From JACVRW01 sp963716215 (GTDB lineage: Bacteria > Actinomycetota > Thermoleophilia > Solirubrobacterales > Thermoleophilaceae): a stretch of DNA of 64,000 nucleotides. The stretch's first letter is position 1. Each line of letters begins with the position of its first letter. The stretch is from positions 620,001 through 684,000 of the forward strand of contig OY970298.1 of the NCBI GenBank assembly GCA_963716215.1, read 5' to 3'. Shown here piece after piece: positions 50,823 to 58,201 of the stretch. A model generated the notes under the pieces. That model did no database searches and was not told the DNA's origin. It saw only the letters and a list, made by a program, of their open reading frames with translations. The position numbers were made by a program, and so were the translations under genes.

Positions 50823-50875
50823 GGGGGGTTACGCACGAAACGTCGCCTATAGGCCCGTTTCTTCAGGAACCCCCC
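50823..50875. terminator. nested hairpin, bidirectional terminator candidate
   Basis: Outer arms GGGGGGTT (50823-50830) and AACCCCCC (50868-50875) enclose an inner GAAACG/CGTTTC pair (50837-50842, 50856-50861) with a palindromic GCCTATAGGC at its centre. It sits exactly between two convergent genes (stops at 50792 and 50888) and is symmetric enough to act on both strands. Confidence 0.65.
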
Positions 50876-50887
50876 TCCGAAATCGGG

Positions 50888-52198
50888 CTAGTTGGCGGGT
50901 TCTGCGGCTTCGGGCGGGGCCAGGGATGCCGGCGCGGCCAGTCCCCCGGAGGCCGTGGCCGCTGCCGTTTGCGCCGGGTCTTCGGGTGCGCTGACGGCGG
51001 GGGTCGGCTCCACCGGGGCGGCCGGCGCCCCAGCCTCCGTACCCGCTGCCGTTTGCGCCGGGTCCTCTGGCGCGCTGACGGCGGGCGCCGGAGCGGGCTC
51101 CACGGGAGCGGCCTGCGCCCCACCCTCCGCGGGTGGCGCAACCGCTGCCGGCGCAACCGCCGCCGGCTCCACCGCCGCCGGCTTCGCAACCGCCGCCCGG
51201 CCCGGCACGCTCGTTCCGCCCAGGTAGCTGCTCGGGTTCTGGGCCTGCCCGTCCACGCGCGTCTCGAAGTGCAGGTGCGGCCCGGTGCAGTTGCCGGTGC
51301 AGCCCACGTAGCCGATCACCTGACCCTGCTCGACCTGCGCGCCCTGGCTCGTCGCGAACTGCGACAGGTGCGCGTAGCAGGTGGAGAACCGGCTCGTGTG
51401 CGTGACGCAGACGATGTTCCCGTACCCGCTCTGCTGACCGGCGATGCTCACGTTGCCGCATGCCGCCGAACGCACCGGCGTGCCGGTCGGCGCCGCGATG
51501 TCCACGCCATCGTGGTTGCGGCCTCCGCGCGGGCCGTAGGGCGAGCTCGTCGTCCCGCTGACCGGCGTGGCGATTGTCGACGAGCCGCAGCTCCCGGTGG
51601 GCGCCGGCGCCGGGTCGGCGTCGGGCGCCGGGGCGCTCTGCGGCGCCGGAGCGGCCTCGGGAGCGGCGGCGCCCTCCAGCTGCGCGCCCGCGCTCTCGAG
51701 GCGCTGCTCGATGTGCTCGCGCACGCCCTGCGGCACGTCCGATCCGCCGACTGCCGCCGGGGCGAACAGCGTGGACCACGTGTTCGGCCCGACGATGCCG
51801 TCGACAGCCAGGCCCGACCTGGACTGGTAGCCGCGCACCGCCGCGTCGGTCTCGGGCCCGAAGATGCCGTCGGGGCGCACCCGCAGCGCCTGCTGGACCT
51901 CGGCCACGAGCGGCCCCTGCGAGCCGACCATCAGCGGCAGCCCGCCCTCGCGCACCTCGATCGCCCGCTTGGACGGGGTCTGCGCCGCCACCTCGGCCTG
52001 AAGGTCTCCCGATGCCTGAGCCATGGCCATCGGGGTTCCCGGACCGGCCATGGTCGCGGCGGCAACCGCGATCGACAACCGCTTGCGGCGCTTCACCTGG
52101 CGGCGCGCCCCCGGCACCAGCTGGCGCCGCCTCAGCGAGCGCGCGAGCGATTCATCCCACAGCTCGGCCGAAGCCAGGTCTCGCTGGGCGATCGTCAT
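50888..52198 (-). CDS. M23 peptidase with peptidoglycan-binding domain and repeat tail
   Basis: A 436-residue secreted or membrane-linked wall hydrolase. Residues 1-60 form a basic region and one helix; the peptidoglycan-binding domain (about 90-145) reads EVQQALRVRPDGIFGPETDA and VDGIVGPNTWSTL; the LytM domain (about 205-320) has the zinc ligands in GRNHDGVDIAAP and GPHLHFETRVDG. The C-terminal 110 residues are Ala/Pro repeats. ATG 52198 with AAGGGGA eight bases upstream; the 5' leader is a c-di-AMP riboswitch, so wall remodelling is tied to c-di-AMP. Confidence 0.92.
   Translation of the reverse strand: MTIAQRDLASAELWDESLARSLRRRQLVPGARRQVKRRKRLSIAVAAATMAGPGTPMAMAQASGDLQAEVAAQTPSKRAIEVREGGLPLMVGSQGPLVAEVQQALRVRPDGIFGPETDAAVRGYQSRSGLAVDGIVGPNTWSTLFAPAAVGGSDVPQGVREHIEQRLESAGAQLEGAAAPEAAPAPQSAPAPDADPAPAPTGSCGSSTIATPVSGTTSSPYGPRGGRNHDGVDIAAPTGTPVRSAACGNVSIAGQQSGYGNIVCVTHTSRFSTCYAHLSQFATSQGAQVEQGQVIGYVGCTGNCTGPHLHFETRVDGQAQNPSSYLGGTSVPGRAAVAKPAAVEPAAVAPAAVAPPAEGGAQAAPVEPAPAPAVSAPEDPAQTAAGTEAGAPAAPVEPTPAVSAPEDPAQTAAATASGGLAAPASLAPPEAAEPAN
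50955..51125 (-). repeat. 84-bp imperfect tandem repeat coding for the M23 tail
   Basis: GCTGCCGTTTGCGCCGGGTC recurs at 50961 and 51045, an 84-bp (28-residue) period. It encodes two copies of a segment around SAPEDPAQTAA with flanking VEPxPAV. Gives a flexible, proline-rich linker through the wall; unequal recombination could change its length. Confidence 0.75.
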
Positions 52199-52205
52199 CC
52201 GTCAT

Positions 52206-52362
52206 GTCCCCTTCCGTTCGGGCCTACGGGGTTAGCTGACGGGCTCGCGCTGGAAGATGCGCTACGCGGCTGATCCGCGACTCGCCCCCGGCGGCCCTGG
52301 GAAGGACCGCCAAGTGGTTCCCCCGTTCCCCGCGCCACGGCGACGCGGAGACTCGGCGCTTG
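52206..52362 (-). ncRNA. c-di-AMP riboswitch (ydaO/yuaA class)
   Basis: On the minus strand the leader contains the two hallmark blocks of the ydaO aptamer: AACGGGGGAACCA (complement of 52317-52329 region) and GCCCGTCAGCTAACCCCGTA (ending near 52225), with GGGGGCGAGTC and GCGCCGAGTC in between/upstream. It ends eight bases before the ribosome site and ATG of the M23 peptidase gene. The class binds c-di-AMP and usually turns off wall hydrolase and potassium genes. 52363-52428 upstream holds no gene; a promoter should lie there. Confidence 0.85.
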
Positions 52363-52428
52363 ACTTGCACTACGCAACAACCCCTGGCAGGGGAAGTTGC
52401 GCGATTCACCGTAGCGAGCGTGTCGGCG

Positions 52429-52806
52429 CTACGAGCTCGCCGTGCGCCAGTCGCTGCTGTGGGTCCGCTGCTTCGGGAACATGTTCGCCAGGAAGCCGAG
52501 ACCGACCCCGTAGACGAGCAGTGCGAGCAGGGCGGGGATCCCGTGGTTCACCCAGGCGTTGTCCGAGTCGACCAGGCCGGTGAACGGGGCCAGCAGCACG
52601 TCGTTCGCGTCGTCCACGACCTCGCGAACGGGCCCATGCTCCTTCTCCCGCACCGCTTCCTGCTTGGCGTTGGGCGTCAGCTCGCGCTCGAGCTTCGCCT
52701 GCTGGGACTTGGAGCCCTTGTCGGTCTCGTCGACCGCGAAGATCACGAAGCCGAGCATCACGACCGCGGAAATGGCGATCGCCAGATAGCGGATTGCAGA
52801 GCCCAT
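52429..52806 (-). CDS. small membrane protein with two helices
   Basis: A 125-residue protein: hydrophobic helix 5-25 (YLAIAISAVVMLGFVIFAV), a charged loop (DETDKGSKSQQAKLERELTPN, REKEHGPVREVVDD), and a second helix near the C-terminus (PALLALLVYGVGLGFLA). No family recognised. ATG 52806 lies seven bases or so from an ATAGTA/TAGTAG box in the 22-bp gap shared with pyrE. Confidence 0.6.
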   Translation of the reverse strand: MGSAIRYLAIAISAVVMLGFVIFAVDETDKGSKSQQAKLERELTPNAKQEAVREKEHGPVREVVDDANDVLLAPFTGLVDSDNAWVNHGIPALLALLVYGVGLGFLANMFPKQRTHSSDWRTASS

Positions 52807-52811
52807 CGCCT

Positions 52812-52818
52812 CTACTAT
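52812..52818. promoter_or_regulatory. overlapping divergent -10 elements (CTACTAT)
   Basis: Plus-strand TACTAT (52813-52818) stands ten bases before pyrE GTG 52829; minus-strand TAGTAG (52812-52817) is five bases before ATG 52806. The whole gap is 22 bp, so the -10 boxes must overlap. Confidence 0.45.
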
Positions 52819-52828
52819 CGGCAGCCGC

Positions 52829-53383
52829 GTGCCGAACCCTGACCCCCGGCAGACCCTGATCGACGAGCTGCGCGAGCACGCCCTGGTCATCGGCGAGGTC
52901 ACCCTCACGAGCGGGCGCACGGCGCAGTACTACGTCGACGCCAAGCGCGCGATCCTGCTGCCGGCCGGCTTCCGCGCCCTCGGCGAGCTGGTTCGGGCCG
53001 AGGCCGAGCGCGCAGGGGCCACCGCGGTCGGCGGCATGACCATGGGCGCCGACCCCGTGGCGTGCGCGGCGCTGGCGGCCGGCGCCGACGTGAAGGCGTT
53101 CTTCGTGCGCAAGGACCGCAAGCAGCATGGGCTCCAGCGCTGGGTGGAGGGCCCGGCGCTCGATCCCGGCGAGCGCTGCCTGATCGTCGAGGACGTGGTC
53201 ACCACCGGCGGATCGACGATCCAGGCGATCGAGCGGGTGCGCGAGGAGGGGTTCGAGATCGTGGCCGTCACGAGCGTGCTCGACCGCCTGGCCGGCGGGG
53301 GCGAGGCGATCCAGGCGGCGGCCGGCGGTGCTCCCTACCGACCGCTGACCACGATCGACGACGTCTATCCCGACCGACCCTAG
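52829..53383 (+). CDS. pyrE: orotate phosphoribosyltransferase
   Basis: A 184-residue pyrimidine-synthesis enzyme that adds orotate to PRPP. The PRPP-binding motif is RCLIVEDVVTTGGSTIQAI; upstream blocks are TLTSGRTAQYYVDAKRAILLP, VGGMTMGADPVACAA, and KAFFVRKDRKQHGLQRWVEG with catalytic lysines. GTG 52829. It converges with the nudC gene, overlapping by four bases. Confidence 0.95.
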   Translation: MPNPDPRQTLIDELREHALVIGEVTLTSGRTAQYYVDAKRAILLPAGFRALGELVRAEAERAGATAVGGMTMGADPVACAALAAGADVKAFFVRKDRKQHGLQRWVEGPALDPGERCLIVEDVVTTGGSTIQAIERVREEGFEIVAVTSVLDRLAGGGEAIQAAAGGAPYRPLTTIDDVYPDRP

Positions 53384-54259
53384 GGCGCGCGGGCGGCGAG
53401 CCAGCCGTCGATCAGCCGGCGCGAGATCGAGTACGGCGGCGAGAGCGCGATCTCCCCGCGCCCGGCCGCGGCCGCCTCGACCTCCGCGCGCGTGAACCAG
53501 CGCACCTCGGCCAGCTCGTCGTCGCCGGGCTCAGGGTGGCCGCTCGAGGCCTGGGCGCTGAAGCCGATCATCAGCGAGCTCGGGAACGGCCACGGCTGCG
53601 ACGCCACGTAGGAGACCGCTCCGACCTCGATCCCGGACTCCTCCTCAACCTCGCGGCGCACGGCCTCCTCGAGCGTCTCGCCCGGCTCGACGAACCCGGC
53701 CAGCACCGAGAAGCGGCCTTCGGGCCAGCTCGCCTGGCGACCCAGCAGCAGCCGGTCGCGGTCGTCGACCACGCGCACGATGACCACCGGGTCCGTGCGC
53801 GGGAAGTGGTGCGCGTCGCAGGCCGGGCAGCGCCGCTCGTGCCCGCCATCCGCCGCCTCGGTCGCGGCGCCGCAGTTGGCGCAGAAACGGTGGCGCCGGT
53901 GCCATGACACCAGGGCGGCGGCATACGCGGCCAGGGCCGCCTCGTCCGCCGGCAGCTCCGTGGCGGCCTCGCGCAGCCCGGCGGGGTGGCCGCGCCTGGG
54001 CTCGCCGTTGACCGCGTCGCCGGCGAACAGCGGGCCGGTCGCCGGAGAGGCCCAGGAAGACCGCATCGGCATCGGGCGCAACCAAGAGCAGCCGCCCGTC
54101 ATCCACCCACAGGCCGCGCTCGGAGAGGACTAGCGATCGCGCCTGCGGATGGGCGCGCATGCCGGCGACCCAATCGGGGTCGCGGCGCTCAACCGCCGCG
54201 CGGTCGAGCGCGGCGCCGGAGAAGGCCAGCGGGGCTTCGATCGCACGCTCGGCGGGCAT
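53380..54259 (-). pseudogene. nudC: NAD(H) diphosphatase NudC, frameshifted
   Basis: A zinc-ribbon Nudix hydrolase cleaving NADH (and NAD caps of RNA). The N-terminal domain is in one frame (DRAAVERRDPDWVAGMRAH, LVLSERGLWVDDGRL, DADAVFLGLSGD) and the rest in another: GPLFAGDAVNGEPR, zinc cysteines in FCANCGAAT and RRCPACDAHHFPRTDP, the Nudix box GFVEPGETLEEAVRREVEEE and the NudC hallmark SQPWPFPSSLM. One extra C near 54034-54042 (GACCGG for GACGG) explains the split; corrected length about 292. ATG 54259 has TAGCCT eight bases upstream. Confidence 0.85.
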
Positions 54260-54267
54260 CCCCGCCC

Positions 54268-54273
54268 AGGCTA
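54268..54273 (-). promoter_or_regulatory. -10 element TAGCCT of nudC
   Basis: Minus-strand TAGCCT is eight bases from ATG 54259, the recurring leaderless layout of this window. Confidence 0.4.
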
Positions 54274-54325
54274 TGGCACGGCGCGCACGACTTCAGGACT
54301 GAACAGACCTGTCGATACCCAAGCT

Positions 54326-56449
54326 ATGCCGCAGGACGGTAGCGACGGCCGTTCCCGCTTCGCAGGCTCTCTGCGGCGCCGGTTGCTGCTCGCGGCCCTG
54401 GCCGTGATCGCGCCGCTGCTGCTCGGAGCGGGGCTCTGGATGATCCTGCTCTCCCGCTCGGCGGACAGCTACGAGCAGCTCGCCCGCGAGGCAACCCGGG
54501 AGTCGGACGAGAGCGTCCTCCTGCTGCAGCACCTCTCGCAGGCGCAGGAGGCCGGCAGCAGCTACATGGAGGGCGGCGACGCCGACGACCGGCGGGCCTT
54601 CGCGCAGGCCGCCCTCAAGGTCAATCGCGGGTTGGCCGGGGAGGACAGCTACGACGAGCCCGCCGAGCAGGCCGGGCTGGCCGCGATCACGCGGCCGTGG
54701 AAGCGCGCCAGCCACGAGCTGGCCACCTACAGCCCCGCATCCGATGGGACGCGGACGGACGCGACCGCGGATCCCGAGGACCGCTTCGAGGCGAACGTGG
54801 ACGCCGCCACCACCAACCTCGAGCGCCTGATGGCCGGCTCCCAGGCGGAGATCCTCGCGGACCTGGTGGCGGCCGAGCGCTCGACGCGCCTCAACTGGGT
54901 GCTCGGGCTGGTCGCGGTGGTGATGGCTCTCCTGGTGGCCGCGGTGCTCGCCAACCGGCTCAGCAAGGGACTGGCCAAGCCGCTCCACGAGCTCGCCCGC
55001 GGCGCGCGTTCGCTGGCCGCGGGTCACCTCGGCCACCGGGTGGCGATCTCGTCCACGACCGAGCTCGACGAAGTGGGCGGAACCTTCAACGCGATGGCCG
55101 AGGCGCTCCAGCGCCAGCGCCAGGAGCTGGAGCAGCACGCCTTCGCCGACTCGCTGACCGGTCTGGCCAACCGCGCTCTCTTCGAGGATCGTGTTCGGCA
55201 CGCGCTCGGGCGCTCGGCCGGGCGCGACGGTCGTGTGGCGGTGCTGGTGCTCGACCTGGACGGCTTCAAGCTGGTCAACGACGGCCTCGGTCATGCTTGC
55301 GGCGACGAGCTGCTCCGGGACGCGGGCGAGCGCATGGCGGGCGTGCTGCGGCCCTCGGATACGATCGCCAGGCTCGGCTCGGATGAGTTCGCGGTGCTGC
55401 TGGAGAACGTACGCGGGCTAGACGACGCGCTCGGCCCCGCGGAGCGGCTGCGCCGCGTCTTCCGCGAGCCGTTCGCAGTCAAGGACTCCGAGGTCATGCT
55501 CACCGCGAGCATCGGCATCGCCCTCTCCGCCGGCTCGACGCGGGACGAGGCGGACTTGCTCCGCCGTGCCGATCTGGCCATGTACCGGGTCAAGCAGCGC
55601 GGCCGCAACGCCTGCGAGTTCTTCGACCCGGCGATGGACGATCAGGCGACCGAGCGGCTCGAGACCGTCAACGCGCTGCGCCGCGCGATCGACCGGGACC
55701 AGCTGGTCGTGCACTACCAGCCGATCCTGGACCTCGACACCGGCGAGATCCGCGCGGCCGAGGCGCTGCTGCGGTGGAACCGCCCCGGTCACGGGCTCGT
55801 GCCGCCGCTCGCCTTCATCCCGCTGGCGGAGCAGACCGGCGAGATCGTCGCGCTCGGCGCCTGGGTGCTGAACGAGGCATGTGAGGAGGCCTGTCGCTGG
55901 ATCTCGTCCGGCAACGCGAGCGTCCCGGTGACCGTGAACGTGTCCGCGCGGCAGCTGGTCGACCCTGGCTTCGAGGGGATCGTCGCCAATGCGCTGGCCA
56001 CGAGCGGGCTCGACTCGTCCGGACTGATCCTGGAGGTCACCGAGTCGTCGGTGATGCAGCACGCCGAGGTGGCCGTCGCGAAGTTGCGCCGGATCTCGGA
56101 GACCGGCGTCCGCATCGCCCTCGACGACTTCGGCGAGGGCTACTCGTCACTCGGCCAGCTGCGGGAGCTTCCGATCGACATCGTCAAGATCGCGCGCCCG
56201 TTCGTGCGGGAGCTGACCGAGAACGACCGCGACCCTGCGCTGGTGCGGGGGATCATCGAGCTGGCTCGCAGCCTCGGGTTGCGGCTGGTGGCCGAGGGCA
56301 TCGAGTACCCCGAGCAGCAGGCGATCCTGAGGGCGTTCGACTGCGAGCTGGGCCAGGGCTTCCTGTTCGCCCGCCCGCTCGAGGCGCCGGGGCTGCACGC
56401 CCTGCTGGGCGAGCGCCCGGCCGCCCTTCACGGCCGCGCCGTGGGCTGA
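54326..56449 (+). CDS. membrane GGDEF-EAL protein (cyclic-di-GMP turnover)
   Basis: A 707-residue protein: two transmembrane helices (about 20-42 and 190-212) around an extracytoplasmic helical sensor, a HAMP-like segment (LAKPLHELARGARSLAAGHL), GGDEF domain (about 270-430) beginning SLTGLANRALFEDRV, with signature ARLGSDEFAVLLE, and an EAL domain (about 445-700) with EALLRWNRPG, LDDFGEGYSSLGQL and VAEGIEYPEQQ. The EAL side looks catalytically complete; in GGDEF the second glycine is serine. Likely a phosphodiesterase with a regulatory GGDEF. ATG 54326. Confidence 0.9.
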   Translation: MPQDGSDGRSRFAGSLRRRLLLAALAVIAPLLLGAGLWMILLSRSADSYEQLAREATRESDESVLLLQHLSQAQEAGSSYMEGGDADDRRAFAQAALKVNRGLAGEDSYDEPAEQAGLAAITRPWKRASHELATYSPASDGTRTDATADPEDRFEANVDAATTNLERLMAGSQAEILADLVAAERSTRLNWVLGLVAVVMALLVAAVLANRLSKGLAKPLHELARGARSLAAGHLGHRVAISSTTELDEVGGTFNAMAEALQRQRQELEQHAFADSLTGLANRALFEDRVRHALGRSAGRDGRVAVLVLDLDGFKLVNDGLGHACGDELLRDAGERMAGVLRPSDTIARLGSDEFAVLLENVRGLDDALGPAERLRRVFREPFAVKDSEVMLTASIGIALSAGSTRDEADLLRRADLAMYRVKQRGRNACEFFDPAMDDQATERLETVNALRRAIDRDQLVVHYQPILDLDTGEIRAAEALLRWNRPGHGLVPPLAFIPLAEQTGEIVALGAWVLNEACEEACRWISSGNASVPVTVNVSARQLVDPGFEGIVANALATSGLDSSGLILEVTESSVMQHAEVAVAKLRRISETGVRIALDDFGEGYSSLGQLRELPIDIVKIARPFVRELTENDRDPALVRGIIELARSLGLRLVAEGIEYPEQQAILRAFDCELGQGFLFARPLEAPGLHALLGERPAALHGRAVG

Positions 56450-56592
56450 GCCCGAGCAGCACGCGCGCTGCGCCGATTGTCGCCGTGGCGCTCCGAGAGC
56501 TCGTGGATGTAGCTTGCGATCAGGCCGCGCTTGGCGCGTTGGCCTGCAGCGAGCCGCCGCGCGGAGGTCGTATCTAGGGCCGTTGGATTCAT
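56428..56592 (-). CDS. small basic protein with YIHELSERH motif
   Basis: A 54-residue reading frame from ATG 56592. The middle RRLAAGQRAKRGLIASYIHELSERHGD looks like a helical conserved motif, and codons are natural for this genome. I do not know its function, but short proteins with a similar YIHELSxRH pattern are familiar from related actinobacteria (recollection, not a search). Its end overlaps the GGDEF-EAL gene by 22 bases, and its start faces the ArsR-type regulator gene, so that regulator could control it. Confidence 0.5.
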   Translation of the reverse strand: MNPTALDTTSARRLAAGQRAKRGLIASYIHELSERHGDNRRSARAARAQPTARP

Positions 56593-56613
56593 GGCGCTCC
56601 TGGGGCAAGCGTT

Positions 56614-56648
56614 GTACGATGGATTTCGAACAGTACCAAAGTACGATG
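56614..56648. promoter_or_regulatory. direct repeat GTACGATG at the ArsR gene start
   Basis: GTACGATG occurs at 56614-56621 and 56641-56648, 27 bp apart, with TTTCGAA and AGTACCA between. It lies between the divergent small gene and the ArsR-type coding region and is a candidate autoregulatory operator. Confidence 0.4.
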
Positions 56649-56963
56649 ACCATCGAACTAAGCAACAGGCCGATCGCCCAGCCCGAGGTCGACGACATCG
56701 AGCTCGCCGGCGTGCTGCACGCGCTGAGCGATCCAATGCGGCTGCGCATCGTCGCGGCGCTCGCCGAGACCGGCGCGAGCACCTGCGGCAGCATCGACCT
56801 GCCGATCACGAAGTCCACCTGCACCCACCACTTCAGGGTGCTGAGGGAGGCCGGGGTGATCCAGCAGCGGCGCGAGGGGACGACGCGGATCAACTCCCTG
56901 CGCCGGGACGACCTAGAGGCCCGCTTCCCTGGGCTGCTTCAGACGATCCTCGCCGCGGCGTAG
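56646..56963 (+). CDS. ArsR-family winged-helix transcriptional regulator
   Basis: About 105 residues. The winged-helix domain runs from DIELAGVLHALSDPMRLRIVAAL through a recognition helix in KSTCTHHFRVLREAGVIQQ and the wing RREGTTRINSLRRDDLE. Two cysteines (STCGS and KSTCTHH) lie near the positions used for metals in ArsR/SmtB, but the ELCVC motif is absent, so a non-metal ligand is possible. Start ATG 56646 or ATG 56619. Direct repeats overlap its start. Confidence 0.82.
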   Translation: MTIELSNRPIAQPEVDDIELAGVLHALSDPMRLRIVAALAETGASTCGSIDLPITKSTCTHHFRVLREAGVIQQRREGTTRINSLRRDDLEARFPGLLQTILAAA

Positions 56964-56983
56964 CGCCCCGAGCAGGCTGCGGA

Positions 56984-57763
56984 TCACCCGAACGAACAGC
57001 TGACCGGGGTCCGACGGCCAGGAAGCAGACAGCGATCGTCCCGTAGCGGCGACCGGCCCCCGGCGCGGATCCGGAAGCGGGTGTACTTGCCGACGAAACC
57101 GCGCTGGCGCACGAAAACCTCCAAACGGGTTCTGGCGGCAAGCCGGCGCTCGAGGCCTCGGATGCGAACTGGGCGGCCGCGCGAGCGTTGCCGAAGCGGG
57201 CGGAGGGGGCAGCCCGCCCCGCGGCAGCGGACGGTTACGACCGCTCCCTGGGGCGCCGTCACGGCGAGCAACCGAACCAACGCCCCTCCCGGCAGCAGTC
57301 GCCCCGCGATCCGCACGATGGGGAAGGGGATCATCAGAAGCTGCGCTTCGTCGACGGTCCCCGGGGCACGCGGGTCGGGCTGCACCGGGGGCGGATCGGT
57401 AAGCGGCGTCGAAGCGAGCGGATTCACGTAGATGGTCTTCGTGACCACCTCGTTGATCTTGCCTCCGTGGCCCTTCCCGTCCTTGAACACCCGCATGGTC
57501 ACTTGCTTCTCGCCCGGCGTCAGGTACACATGTGCGACCGAGGCGCCCGCGGCCTCGAAGCCTGGATCTCCGTCGAAGTCCCACTCGACCGTCGCAAGGC
57601 TGTTCGGGGGAGACAGCACGGCGTGGAAGGACGTCGCCAGCCCCACGGTCGGCGTCGCCGGCGCGACCGTGAAATCGACATCCGGCGGAGCAGCGGTCGC
57701 AGCGGACGCGAGCGCAAGCCAGGCAACCACAGCGAGCAAGGCGAGCGTGGTCGCTCGTCGCAC
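56984..57763 (-). CDS. secreted PKD-domain protein
   Basis: About 259 residues. Signal peptide (RRATTLALLAVVAWLALASAATA), then one PKD domain (about 30-115) with ATVEWDFDGDPGFEAAG and VTMRVFKDGKGHGGK, and a C-terminal domain with two cysteines (VRCRGAGCPLRP) and an Arg-rich surface. Domains of this kind bind sugars or proteins at the cell surface. GTG 57763 is chosen because it begins the signal peptide; TTG 57820 is an upstream alternative. Confidence 0.75.
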   Translation of the reverse strand: MRRATTLALLAVVAWLALASAATAAPPDVDFTVAPATPTVGLATSFHAVLSPPNSLATVEWDFDGDPGFEAAGASVAHVYLTPGEKQVTMRVFKDGKGHGGKINEVVTKTIYVNPLASTPLTDPPPVQPDPRAPGTVDEAQLLMIPFPIVRIAGRLLPGGALVRLLAVTAPQGAVVTVRCRGAGCPLRPLRQRSRGRPVRIRGLERRLAARTRLEVFVRQRGFVGKYTRFRIRAGGRSPLRDDRCLLPGRRTPVSCSFG

Positions 57764-57893
57764 TCGGACGAAGCAGCGGGGGGCGGGATACAGGTTCTGT
57801 CTCGTGGCTTCGACCAGCAATTCGGGCCAGAGGATGGTCCCAGGTCTGCCAGGGGCAACGCAGGTCTGCCTGCGCCATTTTGCCCTCCTCTAG

Positions 57894-57967
<74 letters not shown>

Positions 57968-57983
57968 TCGGAGTCGAGAATAA

Positions 57984-58028
57984 CCCCGGGAGTCGGTGCC
58001 GCTACCCAGCTGAGCCAATGCAGGGCCC
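57984..58028 (-). repeat. tRNA-like remnant next to tRNA-Arg
   Basis: On the minus strand, 17 bases before tRNA-Arg, GGCTCAGCTGGGTAGCGGC looks like a D-arm and is followed by GACTCCC as in the anticodon arm of tRNA-Arg, but no anticodon loop or T-arm follows. Likely a decayed or truncated tRNA copy. Confidence 0.4.
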
Positions 58029-58107
58029 TGCCCAATGCGCCGTGCACGAGAGGTTTCATTCAACGATCAGCGAAATCTCCCCAATTAGAGCGGTATTCCA
58101 GACCTCG

Positions 58108-58127
58108 ACGTGACAGACCTGTCACGT
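58108..58127. promoter_or_regulatory. 20-bp inverted repeat upstream of the LuxR-type gene
   Basis: ACGTGACAG and CTGTCACGT are perfect 9-bp arms around the dinucleotide AC, 74 bases before ATG 58202. The shape fits a dimeric helix-turn-helix operator, perhaps autoregulatory. The 11-base core ACAGACCTGTC recurs at 54303-54313 just before the GGDEF-EAL gene. Confidence 0.55.
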
Positions 58128-58201
58128 AGCTAAATCGCCGGGCCCCGTATACCGAGTGGGGTAGTGGACTTCGCATTGGTGTACATCCCTATAGGAGTGA
58201 G

